NCBI GenBank assembly: GCA_945878555.1
Contig: CAMDWI010000004.1
Span: 156,030-220,029 of the forward strand
Length of the DNA stretch: 64,000 nucleotides
Source of the DNA: Klebsiella pneumoniae
Lineage (GTDB): Bacteria > Pseudomonadota > Gammaproteobacteria > Eutrophobiales > Eutrophobiaceae
Direction: 5' to 3'
The notes below the pieces were generated by a model. That model had not been told where the DNA came from. It saw only the letters and a list, made by a program, of their open reading frames with translations, and did not search any database. A program made the position numbers and the translations under genes. Of the stretch, positions 9,573 through 18,802 are shown piece by piece; the stretch's first letter is position 1, and every line of letters starts with the position of its first letter.

Positions 9573-12017
9573 GTGTCTAATAATTTGTGTGCAGGTTTAC
9601 GTGTCAGGATTTCTACTTCGATAATCGGCATCCTGGCCTGTATCAGTTCGAATATCATTTTTGCACAGACTCCTGTCAGTGTTCCGTCTGAGCATCGGAC
9701 TGTTCTGGATCAGTACTGTGTAACATGTCATAACAAAACGCTGAAAACTGCAAATTTGCAGCTTGATATCGCAGATATATCGGATGTAAGCAAGGATCCG
9801 GCGACATGGGAACGAGTCCTGACCAAGCTCACACTCCGCGCAATGCCACCCGTAGGAATTCCCTTCCGTCCGAATGAAGACCAATATGAAGCCCTGACCT
9901 CTTACCTCAAAACGTCACTCGGGCAATTGGCGGCAACAGATCCAAATCCGGGAAGATTGACAATTCATCGACTGAACCGGGTTGAGTACACAAACGCGAT
10001 ACGGGACATGCTCGATCTGCAGATCAATACTGCGGATTTTCTGCCTCCGGATAATGTCGAATACGGTTTTGACAATATCGCTGAAGTTCTGGCCGTTTCT
10101 CCGTTGCTGATGGAACAGTACTGGGCTGCCGCAACCCGCGTAAGCAGGCTGGCGATCGGACCATCCGAGATGCTGCCGTTGAGTGAAAGTTACACAGTTC
10201 CTGAAGAACGTTTACAGAACAGTCGCACCAGTGATGACCTGCCTTTTGGAAGCCGTGGTGGCCTGGCCGTAAAACATTACTTTCCTATGGATGGTGAGTA
10301 CACAATCAGGGTACGTTTAGCCCGGAATGACACCGGTTATATTCGTGGAATACGTGAGAAGCAGGCATTGGAAGTTCGTATGGATCGCAAACTCCTCAAA
10401 CTATTCACTGTAGGAGGAGAAGTTCACGGTCGATCTGGTCCATTATTTACCGAAAGCGTCAACCCCGACCATTCCGGTGATCCTGATCAGGTGGGATATG
10501 AATTATCTGCCGATAAAGACCTGGAGATTCGAATACCCGTTAAAGCCGGCGCACATAATATCAGCGCAGCCTTTCTGGAAGAAAGCATCAAGAAAACCGG
10601 ATATCTGGAGCCAGAGCTGGTCTTGTATGATATGACATCCTATAAAGGTGGAGATGCCGGTGTACTGAGTGTCACGGTAACCGGTCCGTATTCTGCAAAA
10701 GGAGCCGGAAATACCCCCAGTCGTGCCAGAATATTATCCTGTGAACCCGCTTCAGCCTCTGATGAAGCGTGCCCTCAATCGATACTGTTGAGACTGGCAA
10801 GGGCTGCCTACAGACGTCCCGTGACGGCGACCGAAACGAGTGATTTGATGGATCTGTATCGGCAGGGTATGTCCCAGCAGGGGTTTGAGTATGGAATTGA
10901 AATGGCCTTGCAGGGTATCCTGTCTGGCCCGGACTTTCTGTTCCGCATTGAAGAGGGGCCACCTTCGACGGCTACAGGTGGTATTTACAGGATTTCTGCG
11001 CTGGATCTGGCATCCAGGCTATCGTTCTTTTTATGGAGCAGCATCCCGGACAATGAGTTGATAGATCTGGCTGAAAGTAACAAGTTACATAATCCAGAGG
11101 TTCTCAGGCAACAGGTTCAACGTATGTTGGCTGATCCAAGGTCTTCTGCCTTGGTAGAAAGATTCGGTTCCCAGTGGCTGGGTTGGCGCAGCATAGATTA
11201 TGTAGACCCTCAAAAAGAAATATTCAATGAGTTCGATGGTGAGTTGCGTATGGCCATGAAACGCGAACTCGAACTGTGGTTTGAGGACATGGTAAGGTCC
11301 GATAAAAGTGTACTGGACATCCTGACATCAGATTATACATTCGTTAACGAGCGCCTGGCCCGGCATTACGGTATTGCGGATGTTTATGGCAGTAATTTCA
11401 GAAAGGTAAAGCTTGATAATCATCTCCGCAAAGGATTGCTTGGTAAGGCCGGGGTACTTACGATTACATCGTTTAATAACAGGACATCCCCTGTCGTTCG
11501 TGGCAAATGGATCCTGGAAAATATTCTGGACATGGCCCCACCTGACCCACCGGATGATGCCTTTCAACCGGATTTACAGACTGCCGATAAAAAAACTGGC
11601 AAGTCGTTAACTATTCGTGAGTCGATGGAAGCACACCGGGTTAATCCGGTCTGTGCAAATTGCCACAAGATGATGGAACCGATCGGTCTGGCACTGGAAG
11701 TTTTTGATGCCACAGGCGCGTACAGGGACCGATACAGGGACCCGGATGCAGACATTGATACTTCAGGTATCCTGTTTGACGGTAGCACATTTGACAATAC
11801 AACCTTGTTCTATGAGCAGTTTTTGAAACATTCAGAGAGATCGGTAGAAGCGATTGCCAGCAAGCTGTTTATATATGCTCTGGGCAGAGGTGTCGAATAC
11901 TATGATAAGCCTGTGATAAGGGATATTGTAAAAAATGCCGAGGCAGAAAAATATACCTGGTCGTCGTTAATCATAGGCATCATCGAGAGCAAACCATTTC
12001 AATACAGGAGACTATAG
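9573..12017 (+). CDS. PSD-type dihaem protein (DUF1587/DUF1595/DUF1592/DUF1588/DUF1585 architecture)
   Basis: I choose the GTG at 9573 because GGAGG lies five bases upstream; an earlier ATG at 9537 has no such site. The 814-residue product has a signal peptide ending near IIFAQ and a first haem motif CVTCH (about 49-53). Then come the PSD3-like block (IHRLNRVEYTNAIRDMLDL), PSD5 (RLARAAYRRPVTATE) and PSD4 (LASRLSFFLWSSIPDNEL). PSCyt3 carries a second haem motif CANCH (about 693-697), and PSD2 ends with SKPFQYR. This domain set was first described in planctomycetes and its function is unproven. The next gene begins two bases after the stop, so they form an operon. Confidence 0.9.
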   Translation: MSNNLCAGLRVRISTSIIGILACISSNIIFAQTPVSVPSEHRTVLDQYCVTCHNKTLKTANLQLDIADISDVSKDPATWERVLTKLTLRAMPPVGIPFRPNEDQYEALTSYLKTSLGQLAATDPNPGRLTIHRLNRVEYTNAIRDMLDLQINTADFLPPDNVEYGFDNIAEVLAVSPLLMEQYWAAATRVSRLAIGPSEMLPLSESYTVPEERLQNSRTSDDLPFGSRGGLAVKHYFPMDGEYTIRVRLARNDTGYIRGIREKQALEVRMDRKLLKLFTVGGEVHGRSGPLFTESVNPDHSGDPDQVGYELSADKDLEIRIPVKAGAHNISAAFLEESIKKTGYLEPELVLYDMTSYKGGDAGVLSVTVTGPYSAKGAGNTPSRARILSCEPASASDEACPQSILLRLARAAYRRPVTATETSDLMDLYRQGMSQQGFEYGIEMALQGILSGPDFLFRIEEGPPSTATGGIYRISALDLASRLSFFLWSSIPDNELIDLAESNKLHNPEVLRQQVQRMLADPRSSALVERFGSQWLGWRSIDYVDPQKEIFNEFDGELRMAMKRELELWFEDMVRSDKSVLDILTSDYTFVNERLARHYGIADVYGSNFRKVKLDNHLRKGLLGKAGVLTITSFNNRTSPVVRGKWILENILDMAPPDPPDDAFQPDLQTADKKTGKSLTIRESMEAHRVNPVCANCHKMMEPIGLALEVFDATGAYRDRYRDPDADIDTSGILFDGSTFDNTTLFYEQFLKHSERSVEAIASKLFIYALGRGVEYYDKPVIRDIVKNAEAEKYTWSSLIIGIIESKPFQYRRL

Positions 12018-12019
12018 CC

Positions 12020-13348
12020 ATGGTGATATTCAAGAAAGCCATACCCCGTAGAACCTTTTTACGTGGTGCCGGTGTAACAATGGCACTTCCCCTGCTCGAT
12101 GCGATGTTACCGGCATTTGCAGCGTCAGGGAAACAGCCACTCCGAATTGGTTATGTTTATTTGCCTACTGGCAGAATTCTGGAAGACTGGATCCCCGGGA
12201 CTGAGGGCAGTGATTATCAGATGTCCCCAACACTGGCCCCCCTCGCAGCATTCAGGGATCAGTTTCTGGTGTTAAGTGGACTTGATGTGGTCAATGGTAA
12301 AGGGCCGCACTCCGGCCCGTGTGCGGCATATATGACCGGCGTCAAAGCGACGAATAACTCGGTGGGAATATCCGTAGATCAGGTGATTGCAAAACAAATC
12401 GGTGAAGAAACCCAACTGGCATCAATGGAACTGGGGGTTGATCCACCCGAGTGGGCCTTCGGGAGAGTCGGTGGCCTGGCAGGTTATTTCACCAGCACCA
12501 TCTCGTATCGAAACGCCACGACTCCCCTCCCCACCCAGGCGAATCCGCGCAAGGTATTTGAAAGATTGTTTGGTGATACAGACAGGATGGATCCTGTCGC
12601 CATGCGTCAACGAATTGAAAACAAGAGCAGTGTTCTGGACAAGGTTGGTGGACGCGTAAAGCAGTTGATGACCACTGTTAATGCAAATGATCGCCATAAA
12701 CTTGACGAATATCTGGATTCAATCCGTGAAATTGAACGTGGCATAGAAGTATCTGAATCCGGTAACCTGGCCGAAAAAGTTGCAGAACTGGGCATTGAAC
12801 GTCCGGCAGGAATCCCCCAGCTCTATGCAGATCACGTCAAACTGATGTTTGATATGATGGTGCTTGCCTATCAAACAGACATGACACGCATGATCACATT
12901 TATGATGGGTCATGAAGGGACAAACAGAAATTATCTGGAGCTTGGCGCCAAGGATGGACATCACTCACTTTCACATCACAAGGGCCAGCCCGATGCAATT
13001 GCACTACTGAAGAAAATTGAATTGCACCAGTCAGAATTGCTTGCATATTTTGTCAATAAAATGCAATCCATCAAGGAAGGTGATGGATCATTGCTTGATA
13101 ATTCAGTAATTGTTGCTGGTGGGGCGCACGGTGATTCGAATATGCATCTACATGTCAATGTGCCAATGCTGGTCATTGGTAATGCGCAAAACAGGATAAA
13201 GAGCGGGCGGCATATCAAGTACAAGGGTGAGGCAGTATCCGATCTGCACCTCGCGGTAATGGATATGGCCAATGTCTCGCCAGAGGAATATCTTACTGAG
13301 AAAACGGACGCCAGGGGTATATTAGGTGGTATTACGTCACTCTCATAG
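12020..13348 (+). CDS. HXXSHH-family (DUF1552) Tat-exported protein
   Basis: The 442-residue protein begins with a twin-arginine signal (PRRTFLRGAGVTMALPLLDA), so it is probably exported folded. The family signature HXXSHH is present as HSLSHH near residue 315. DUF1552 proteins belong to the alkaline-phosphatase/sulfatase-like DUF1501 neighbourhood and are nearly always encoded beside PSD/DUF1592 proteins, as here. The biochemical function is unknown. AGGAG lies eight bases before the ATG. A close paralog occurs on the minus strand (52066-53415), also directly after a PSD gene. Confidence 0.9.
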   Translation: MVIFKKAIPRRTFLRGAGVTMALPLLDAMLPAFAASGKQPLRIGYVYLPTGRILEDWIPGTEGSDYQMSPTLAPLAAFRDQFLVLSGLDVVNGKGPHSGPCAAYMTGVKATNNSVGISVDQVIAKQIGEETQLASMELGVDPPEWAFGRVGGLAGYFTSTISYRNATTPLPTQANPRKVFERLFGDTDRMDPVAMRQRIENKSSVLDKVGGRVKQLMTTVNANDRHKLDEYLDSIREIERGIEVSESGNLAEKVAELGIERPAGIPQLYADHVKLMFDMMVLAYQTDMTRMITFMMGHEGTNRNYLELGAKDGHHSLSHHKGQPDAIALLKKIELHQSELLAYFVNKMQSIKEGDGSLLDNSVIVAGGAHGDSNMHLHVNVPMLVIGNAQNRIKSGRHIKYKGEAVSDLHLAVMDMANVSPEEYLTEKTDARGILGGITSLS

Positions 13349-13394
13349 ATAATAAAGGAGCATTTAGCTCAGCAGGGAATGTTCAGGGGGGAGC

Positions 13395-15047
13395 ATGGGG
13401 CAGTCAGTCATCAAATGTGTATTCATCTCGTTTTTATTATATGTAAGTAGTGTTGCAAGTCAGGAAATTACTGCGGAATTACTGACAGCCGCAGAGTCGG
13501 GCAACTTTGAAAAGGTTGAGTCTTTTTTAAAAAACAGGGACATTGAGCCTGATGCAGCACAGGCCGATGGTACAACCGTACTTGCCTGGGCTGTTTATCA
13601 TGACAATGAAACTGTTGTCGACCAGCTGATACGCGCAGGCGCTGATGTAAACGCAGCAAATGACCTGGGTGTAAATTCGCTTCATCTCGCCTGCTCCAAT
13701 AAAAATGCGAATATTGTTGGCAAATTGCTGAAGGCAGGAGCCAATCCAGACAGCCCAAAATGGACCGGTGAAACCCCGCTTATGACTTGTGCGAACACGG
13801 GTACGTTGGATGCCATTCATTTGTTGCTTGCCCATGGCGCAGATGTTAATGCGAAAGAGTCCAAGGAAAACCAGACAGCGCTGATGTGGGCGGCGGCAGA
13901 AAAACATTCCGATGTTGTCAGTATACTTGTTGAAACAGGTGCGGATGTTAATGCCACATCGAAAGTATTCGCACAACCTGAACCTTTTACAGTCAAGGTT
14001 CCGAATATATTTGGAAGCAGCTATCCGCACACCTTACGCTTCCCCAAAACCCGTGGCGGCTTTAGCGCCCTGCAGTTTGCAGCACAGCAGGGAGATATCG
14101 ATTCAACACAGTCTCTGCTGGATGGCGGCGCTGATATTGATTATGCCACCGAAGAGGAAGGCAGTGCCCTGGTCATCGCGACTGCAGCCGGACATGAAGA
14201 GTTGGCCATGTTCCTGCTCAAACACGGTGCAGACCCTGATATCAAGGATGGATTCGGACTGGGTGCAATTCATTTTGCATTGCATGAGGGAGTAATAATC
14301 CTTAATGGCGCAATGCCATTTACTACAGACCATCTGGGATGGAAACGTAAAAACATGCCCAAACTGCTTGATTATCTGATCGAGAAGGGTGTCGATGTGA
14401 ACGCACCTGTCGCAGCTGAATGGCCTTACCTGACCAACTCCTTTTTGCGTTCAATCGAGGAGGCTTCCCAGATAAGTATTGCCGGTGCAACACCACTGTT
14501 GCTGGCCGCTGCATCGGGCGATACTGAATCCATGAATCTTCTGGTTAATAAAGGCAAGGCGAAGACAGATGTAAAGACAGTCGGGGGCGCAACGGTATTC
14601 ATGTTAGCTGCCGGGGCGGGTTCAGAAAAAGGGATGCGCGAAGAAGCAAAGGCAATCGAAGCCGCAAGACTGGCCTTGTCTCTGGCTGATTATGATGTAA
14701 ACGCACGCCTTACAGACAATCATGCCGTCAATGGCCCGGGTGCAGGCAAGGAAGACGGCAGGACAGCCTTGCACTTTGCTGCATATCTTGGGTGGAAAGA
14801 CATGGTTCTTTTCCTCGCCGAACAGGGCGCTGATCTTGATGTTGAAGACAGATACGGGCAAACACCACTTAAAATTGCAATGGATGATCCAGAGTCACTT
14901 TATTACCGTCAGGTCCCTGTCGGCAGATATGATGACCGGTTTCGTCGCACTGAATCAACGACATATCCTGATGTAATCAAGGCACTACTCGATCTGGGTG
15001 CCAGGCCATTTACGGGCAAGGTTGTAGATAAAGGGTCTGTTAATTGA
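13395..15047 (+). CDS. Exported ankyrin-repeat protein
   Basis: This 550-residue protein has a signal peptide (cleavage near VASQE), so the repeats act in the periplasm or at the surface. Many ankyrin units are seen, for example DGTTVLAWAVYHDNETVVDQLI, then GVNSLHLACSNKNANIVGKLL, and a late unit DGRTALHFAAYLGWKDMVLFL. There is no other domain. It follows the PSD and HXXSHH genes with a short gap and an AGGGGGGAG site before the ATG. The same third position is held by an ankyrin gene in the second cluster, so it is probably a functional partner, perhaps a scaffold. Its ligand is unknown. Confidence 0.88.
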   Translation: MGQSVIKCVFISFLLYVSSVASQEITAELLTAAESGNFEKVESFLKNRDIEPDAAQADGTTVLAWAVYHDNETVVDQLIRAGADVNAANDLGVNSLHLACSNKNANIVGKLLKAGANPDSPKWTGETPLMTCANTGTLDAIHLLLAHGADVNAKESKENQTALMWAAAEKHSDVVSILVETGADVNATSKVFAQPEPFTVKVPNIFGSSYPHTLRFPKTRGGFSALQFAAQQGDIDSTQSLLDGGADIDYATEEEGSALVIATAAGHEELAMFLLKHGADPDIKDGFGLGAIHFALHEGVIILNGAMPFTTDHLGWKRKNMPKLLDYLIEKGVDVNAPVAAEWPYLTNSFLRSIEEASQISIAGATPLLLAAASGDTESMNLLVNKGKAKTDVKTVGGATVFMLAAGAGSEKGMREEAKAIEAARLALSLADYDVNARLTDNHAVNGPGAGKEDGRTALHFAAYLGWKDMVLFLAEQGADLDVEDRYGQTPLKIAMDDPESLYYRQVPVGRYDDRFRRTESTTYPDVIKALLDLGARPFTGKVVDKGSVN

Positions 15048-15127
15048 AGTAGTATTACTGGTTTTCTTGTCAGCAATAAGTTCGAACGTTTTTCAGGTAC
15101 ATATTTATAACAAAGTGAGGGGGGGGT

Positions 15128-17674
15128 ATGTCTTTAAAATCAGGTCCAGAATTAAAATTGGGCAATCTTAACAAGGTATTAATTGCACTGTCAGCAGTTG
15201 CAATAACCAGTCCGCAACTTCATGCTCAAATAGCGCTGGAAGAGATTATTGTTACGGCACAACGTCGTGAACAGTCATTACAGGAAGTTCCCATTTCAAT
15301 CGAAACCTATACGGGAGATAACATACTCAAACAAGGCTTCAGAACGATGGAAGACCTGGTGTATTTCTCGCCTTCGGTACAAATGGATGTTCAGCCGCGT
15401 GATCAGGATATTACAGTTCGGGGTGCCGGATCGATTGGAAATAATCTCGCATTGCAACAGTCTGCCCCCACCTTTGTTGACGGAATTTATTATGGTCGTT
15501 CCGGACAGGCGATGGGTAGATTTCTGGATATTGAACGAGTCGAAATCCTGACCGGGCCACAGCCCGTCTATTTCGGTCAGGACGCCCTCGTTGGTGCGTT
15601 CAACATCACCACACGTAAACCCACCCCGGAATGGGAAGGATTCGTTGTGGCCGAGATGGGGAATTTTTCCACAAAACAGGTTGAAGCAGGTGCCGGCGGA
15701 CCGATAACGGATACCCTGGGTATTCGTGTAGCGGGAAAATACCATCAGACAGATGGCCACCTGATTAATGTTGTAACTCGCTCGGCATTTCCCAGGACAG
15801 AATCCTATGCTGGCAGAGTGACCTTTCAATGGACACCCACTGATAATTTTACTGCTTCGTTACAGGCTAATTATGGTTATCAGGAGAATGGTGGCCAGAG
15901 TGTTGCCCTTGCAGCGGCAGCTGGGTCCCCTGATATGAGAAATGCTGACGGCCAGTTCTATTATATTACCGGATTCGATGGTACCAACGTTGAACCATTA
16001 CAGCCCGGGTTGAACCGATGGGGAATTTCGGTAGGTCCGTCCTACCTGAGCCCGGGACCCGAGGTCAGGGCAATTTCAAATGGCAGAGCACAGTTTGATC
16101 TGTCTCCACTGGCCGATATGTCCCCTATCCACAGTAATGGCAAGGTAAGCTGGTTAGGACAGGATATCAGCAAGCCCTTTGGCGGACTGCTCAACATGAA
16201 TTATCGGCTGGGGAACGGTATTGAACTGACCTCATTGACCGGTGTCAGCTACTATGAAAGATATCAGGTGTGGCAGCCCGGTGCAGTACCCTTTCTCCAC
16301 AGCCCGTTTTACCGAGGCGAGGATCTGACACAGCTGAGTCAGGAGTTACGTGCCGTTTCCCAACCGGGTGGTATAGATATCGGCTCGGTAAATCTGGAGT
16401 GGATGTTGGGGTTATATTGGCAAAATCAGGATTTAAACCTGGTATCGGAAAACTGGCGAGCCCAGTCCAGAAGGCAGATACGGGCTCCAATCGGAACCGA
16501 TGATGCCACCTGGAAAGCCGCCTTTGGAACGGTAACGCTGAATCTGACTGACAAGGCCGCTGTCGACATTGGTGCTCGCTATAGTGCCGTGGATAAATAT
16601 GGACGTAACGTCATGTATATCGCGAGTTTCATATTTGATGATGGCACTCCGGCAGGACTGATCCTGCCTCACAATAATGCGGCAACCATGCCTGCCGGTT
16701 TTTCAACCCTGCAGGTCAAGGGACATACGGATCTCAGGAGAGGTTGTGGTGTAGGCGTGGTTACTGCGGCCTGCCCTCCAAATGCCTTGAACGAGGGTAG
16801 ACACCGGCATCGAGAAATAGATCCACAGGTAACCTTACGCTATAAAATCAGTGATGAGGTATCAACCTATGCCAAGTGGGTGCAGGGTTTCAAGGGCGGC
16901 AGCTTTAATGTCGAATTTGGTGATGTTGTTACTAACGATGCCTTTTTGCTCGAACCAGAACAGGCGGAAAGCTGGGAAGTGGGCATGAAAGGCACCTTCT
17001 GGGATAGCCGGGTAAGGACAAATGTGACATTGTTCTGGTCTGACTACACAAACCTACAGGTGGCAACAGAAGGAGATCAGGCGATTGACCCCTCTTCTGT
17101 TATCGCCAGTCGTACTATCAATGTTGGCGGGCAACGTGTAAAAGGAGCAGAACTCTCTGGTGAAGTATTAATCACTGATAATTTCCGGGTGGGTCTGGGT
17201 GCATCCTTCATGGATGGCATGTATACAAATTACCCCAATGCCGGCTGTACATTGGCTGAAATAGTGGGTAATACATGCGACGACCCTGTAAGAGCGTTGA
17301 CAGATCGGACTGGCCAGAAAGCGGCCCGGACACCTGACTGGGTTATTACGTCAAATGCTGACTACTGGATGCCAGTCCTGGAAGACAACAGACTCAGCTT
17401 TAATGTCAACTTCAAGTTGTCCGATGGTTATGTCACAGATGCGGAATCATTCAGCAAGACCATCATGATGGATACGCATACCAAACTTAATGCAAGCATA
17501 GGTTTTGGAAATCTGGATGATACCTGGCGATGGACACTCTGGGGCAGGAACATCACCGACAGCCGGGTTGAGTATTTTCCCGAGTACGATATTGTACCTG
17601 TAGGGCTCGTTACTTCCGACCTTAGTCAAGGGAACTTTTTTTCCTACGGTGTGCAGTTTAACTACAACTTCTAG
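15128..17674 (+). CDS. TonB-dependent outer-membrane receptor
   Basis: The 848-residue protein has an export signal ending near LHAQ, a TonB-box-like LEEIIVTAQRREQSLQ, a plug domain (VEILTGPQPVYFGQDALVGAFNI, split here by residues typical of the family) and a barrel ending in aromatic FNYNF. The opening IVTAQRR and plug are typical of the large marine/proteobacterial TonB receptors for organic substrates. A GAGGGGGGG site precedes the ATG. Being last in the PSD/HXXSHH/ankyrin cluster, it may import the substrate handled by that cluster; this is inference. The second PSD cluster has no receptor in the window. Confidence 0.92.
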   Translation: MSLKSGPELKLGNLNKVLIALSAVAITSPQLHAQIALEEIIVTAQRREQSLQEVPISIETYTGDNILKQGFRTMEDLVYFSPSVQMDVQPRDQDITVRGAGSIGNNLALQQSAPTFVDGIYYGRSGQAMGRFLDIERVEILTGPQPVYFGQDALVGAFNITTRKPTPEWEGFVVAEMGNFSTKQVEAGAGGPITDTLGIRVAGKYHQTDGHLINVVTRSAFPRTESYAGRVTFQWTPTDNFTASLQANYGYQENGGQSVALAAAAGSPDMRNADGQFYYITGFDGTNVEPLQPGLNRWGISVGPSYLSPGPEVRAISNGRAQFDLSPLADMSPIHSNGKVSWLGQDISKPFGGLLNMNYRLGNGIELTSLTGVSYYERYQVWQPGAVPFLHSPFYRGEDLTQLSQELRAVSQPGGIDIGSVNLEWMLGLYWQNQDLNLVSENWRAQSRRQIRAPIGTDDATWKAAFGTVTLNLTDKAAVDIGARYSAVDKYGRNVMYIASFIFDDGTPAGLILPHNNAATMPAGFSTLQVKGHTDLRRGCGVGVVTAACPPNALNEGRHRHREIDPQVTLRYKISDEVSTYAKWVQGFKGGSFNVEFGDVVTNDAFLLEPEQAESWEVGMKGTFWDSRVRTNVTLFWSDYTNLQVATEGDQAIDPSSVIASRTINVGGQRVKGAELSGEVLITDNFRVGLGASFMDGMYTNYPNAGCTLAEIVGNTCDDPVRALTDRTGQKAARTPDWVITSNADYWMPVLEDNRLSFNVNFKLSDGYVTDAESFSKTIMMDTHTKLNASIGFGNLDDTWRWTLWGRNITDSRVEYFPEYDIVPVGLVTSDLSQGNFFSYGVQFNYNF

Positions 17675-17745
17675 TTCTGGCGGGCCGGTATTTTAATCAG
17701 TCGTCCGGTCCGGCTTGTGGAGTTGTAAACGTTCTGTATCCATGC

Positions 17746-17773
17746 CCGGGTTACACAGGGAGGTGTAACCCGG
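17746..17773. terminator. Bidirectional terminator between convergent genes
   Basis: A perfect 11-bp stem CCGGGTTACAC/GTGTAACCCGG with loop AGGGAG lies between the TonB receptor (+) and the pseudouridine synthase (-). A T-rich stretch follows on the + side. Confidence 0.75.
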
Positions 17774-17791
17774 ATTCTGTTTCTCATCTCA

Positions 17792-18340
17792 TTACAAGAT
17801 TAATTTCTCGATCGTTTTCCACTGTCCAGGTTGCAACTCGTCCATGCCGATATTACCGACCTTGAGTCTTACCAGTCGCAGTGTCGGATGCCCAACCGCA
17901 GCAGTCATTTTTCGCACCTGGCGGTTGCGTCCTTCCCGGATTGTCAGTTCAATCCACGCTGTGGGCACCGATTTGCGAAACCGGATGGGAACGGGTCGGT
18001 CGGGAAGACCGGGTTCTTCATCAAGCAAGCGCACTTCTGCCGGCCTGGTCATCTTTCCTTCAATCACTACGCCACTACGTAAACGTTGCAGTGACTCTGC
18101 TGATGGAACATGCTCGACCTGCACCAGATAGGTTTTGGGCAGCTTGAATTTCGGATCAGTCAGTTTGTGCTTTATGTTGTTGTCGTCTGTTAACAGCAAA
18201 AGGCCTTCACTGTCATAATCGAGCCTGCCGACGGGATAAACTCCCTTCGGGAAATCGAAATCCTGTAATGATTGTTTTCCATCTTCCGATGTGAATTGTG
18301 AAAGGACAGCGTAAGGTTTGTTGAACAAGATGTACTTCAT
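17792..18340 (-). CDS. RsuA/RluE-family pseudouridine synthase
   Basis: The start is set at the ATG at 18340 (MKYILFNKPY), where the family begins; an upstream extension would run through a hairpin. The 182-residue protein has the catalytic block YPVGRLDYDSEGLLLLT with the nucleophilic aspartate, the KTYLVQVE strand and the closing motif REGRNRQVRKM. It lacks the N-terminal S4 domain of RluB and RsuA, which points to RluE, the enzyme modifying 23S rRNA near the peptidyl-transferase region. Only the subfamily is uncertain. It converges on the TonB receptor gene. Confidence 0.85.
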   Translation of the reverse strand: MKYILFNKPYAVLSQFTSEDGKQSLQDFDFPKGVYPVGRLDYDSEGLLLLTDDNNIKHKLTDPKFKLPKTYLVQVEHVPSAESLQRLRSGVVIEGKMTRPAEVRLLDEEPGLPDRPVPIRFRKSVPTAWIELTIREGRNRQVRKMTAAVGHPTLRLVRLKVGNIGMDELQPGQWKTIEKLIL

Positions 18341-18380
18341 CGTAAAGAAACCCGGAAGTGGCGGTATCCAGAGAATAACA

Positions 18381-18402
18381 GGGCCCGAAAGGCCCATTTT
18401 TT
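18381..18402. terminator. Weak terminator-like hairpin next to tRNA-Ser
   Basis: GGGCC, loop CGAAA, GGCCC. The T-run (ATTTTTT) follows on the + strand, but no + strand gene ends here. On the minus strand it lies just after tRNA-Ser, with only a poor T-tract, so its use is unsure. Confidence 0.35.
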
Positions 18403-18407
18403 AATAA

Positions 18408-18497
18408 TGGCGGAGAGAGAGGGATTCGAACCCTCGATACGGGTTAACGTATACACACTTTCCAGGCGTGCGCCTTAAGCCACTCGGCCATCTCTCC
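18408..18497 (-). tRNA. tRNA-Ser(GGA)
   Basis: The 90-nt gene has acceptor stem GGAGAGA/TCTCTCC, an anticodon loop CTGGAAA giving anticodon GGA, a long variable arm, T-loop GGTTCGAATCC and an encoded CCA (18408-18410). The length and long variable arm fit a serine tRNA. Confidence 0.95.
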
Positions 18498-18802
18498 GGG
18501 ATAATCCTTGATAAGCCAGAAATCATCAGATTTGGGAAGCTACCTTATCCAATCTGCCTGTTTCGGGTCGCGCAGGTTAAACAAATAACCGCCGATGTGC
18601 AATCGAGATCATTGCGGCCGCTGATTCTGGCTGTACATTCTATCTGTTTTGGCCGTACAAGGTAAGGCAAAAATTGTTGAGGACAAACCTGGACACTCCA
18701 CGGAAAATTATACCCAGGGGTATTCAGGCGATCACAATTTATTCGAAATTACTATAGAATACTGGCATATTTAAAGCTGAAACAGGCAGGATTAATTTAA
18801 GC
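18498..18802. other. Intergenic region upstream of the FimX-like gene
   Basis: About 305 bases between tRNA-Ser (-) and the FimX-like gene (+). It must hold both promoters. I see an AT-rich stretch with a TATAGAAT-like element near 18753-18760, but no convincing -35 partner and no open reading frame of note. Confidence 0.4.
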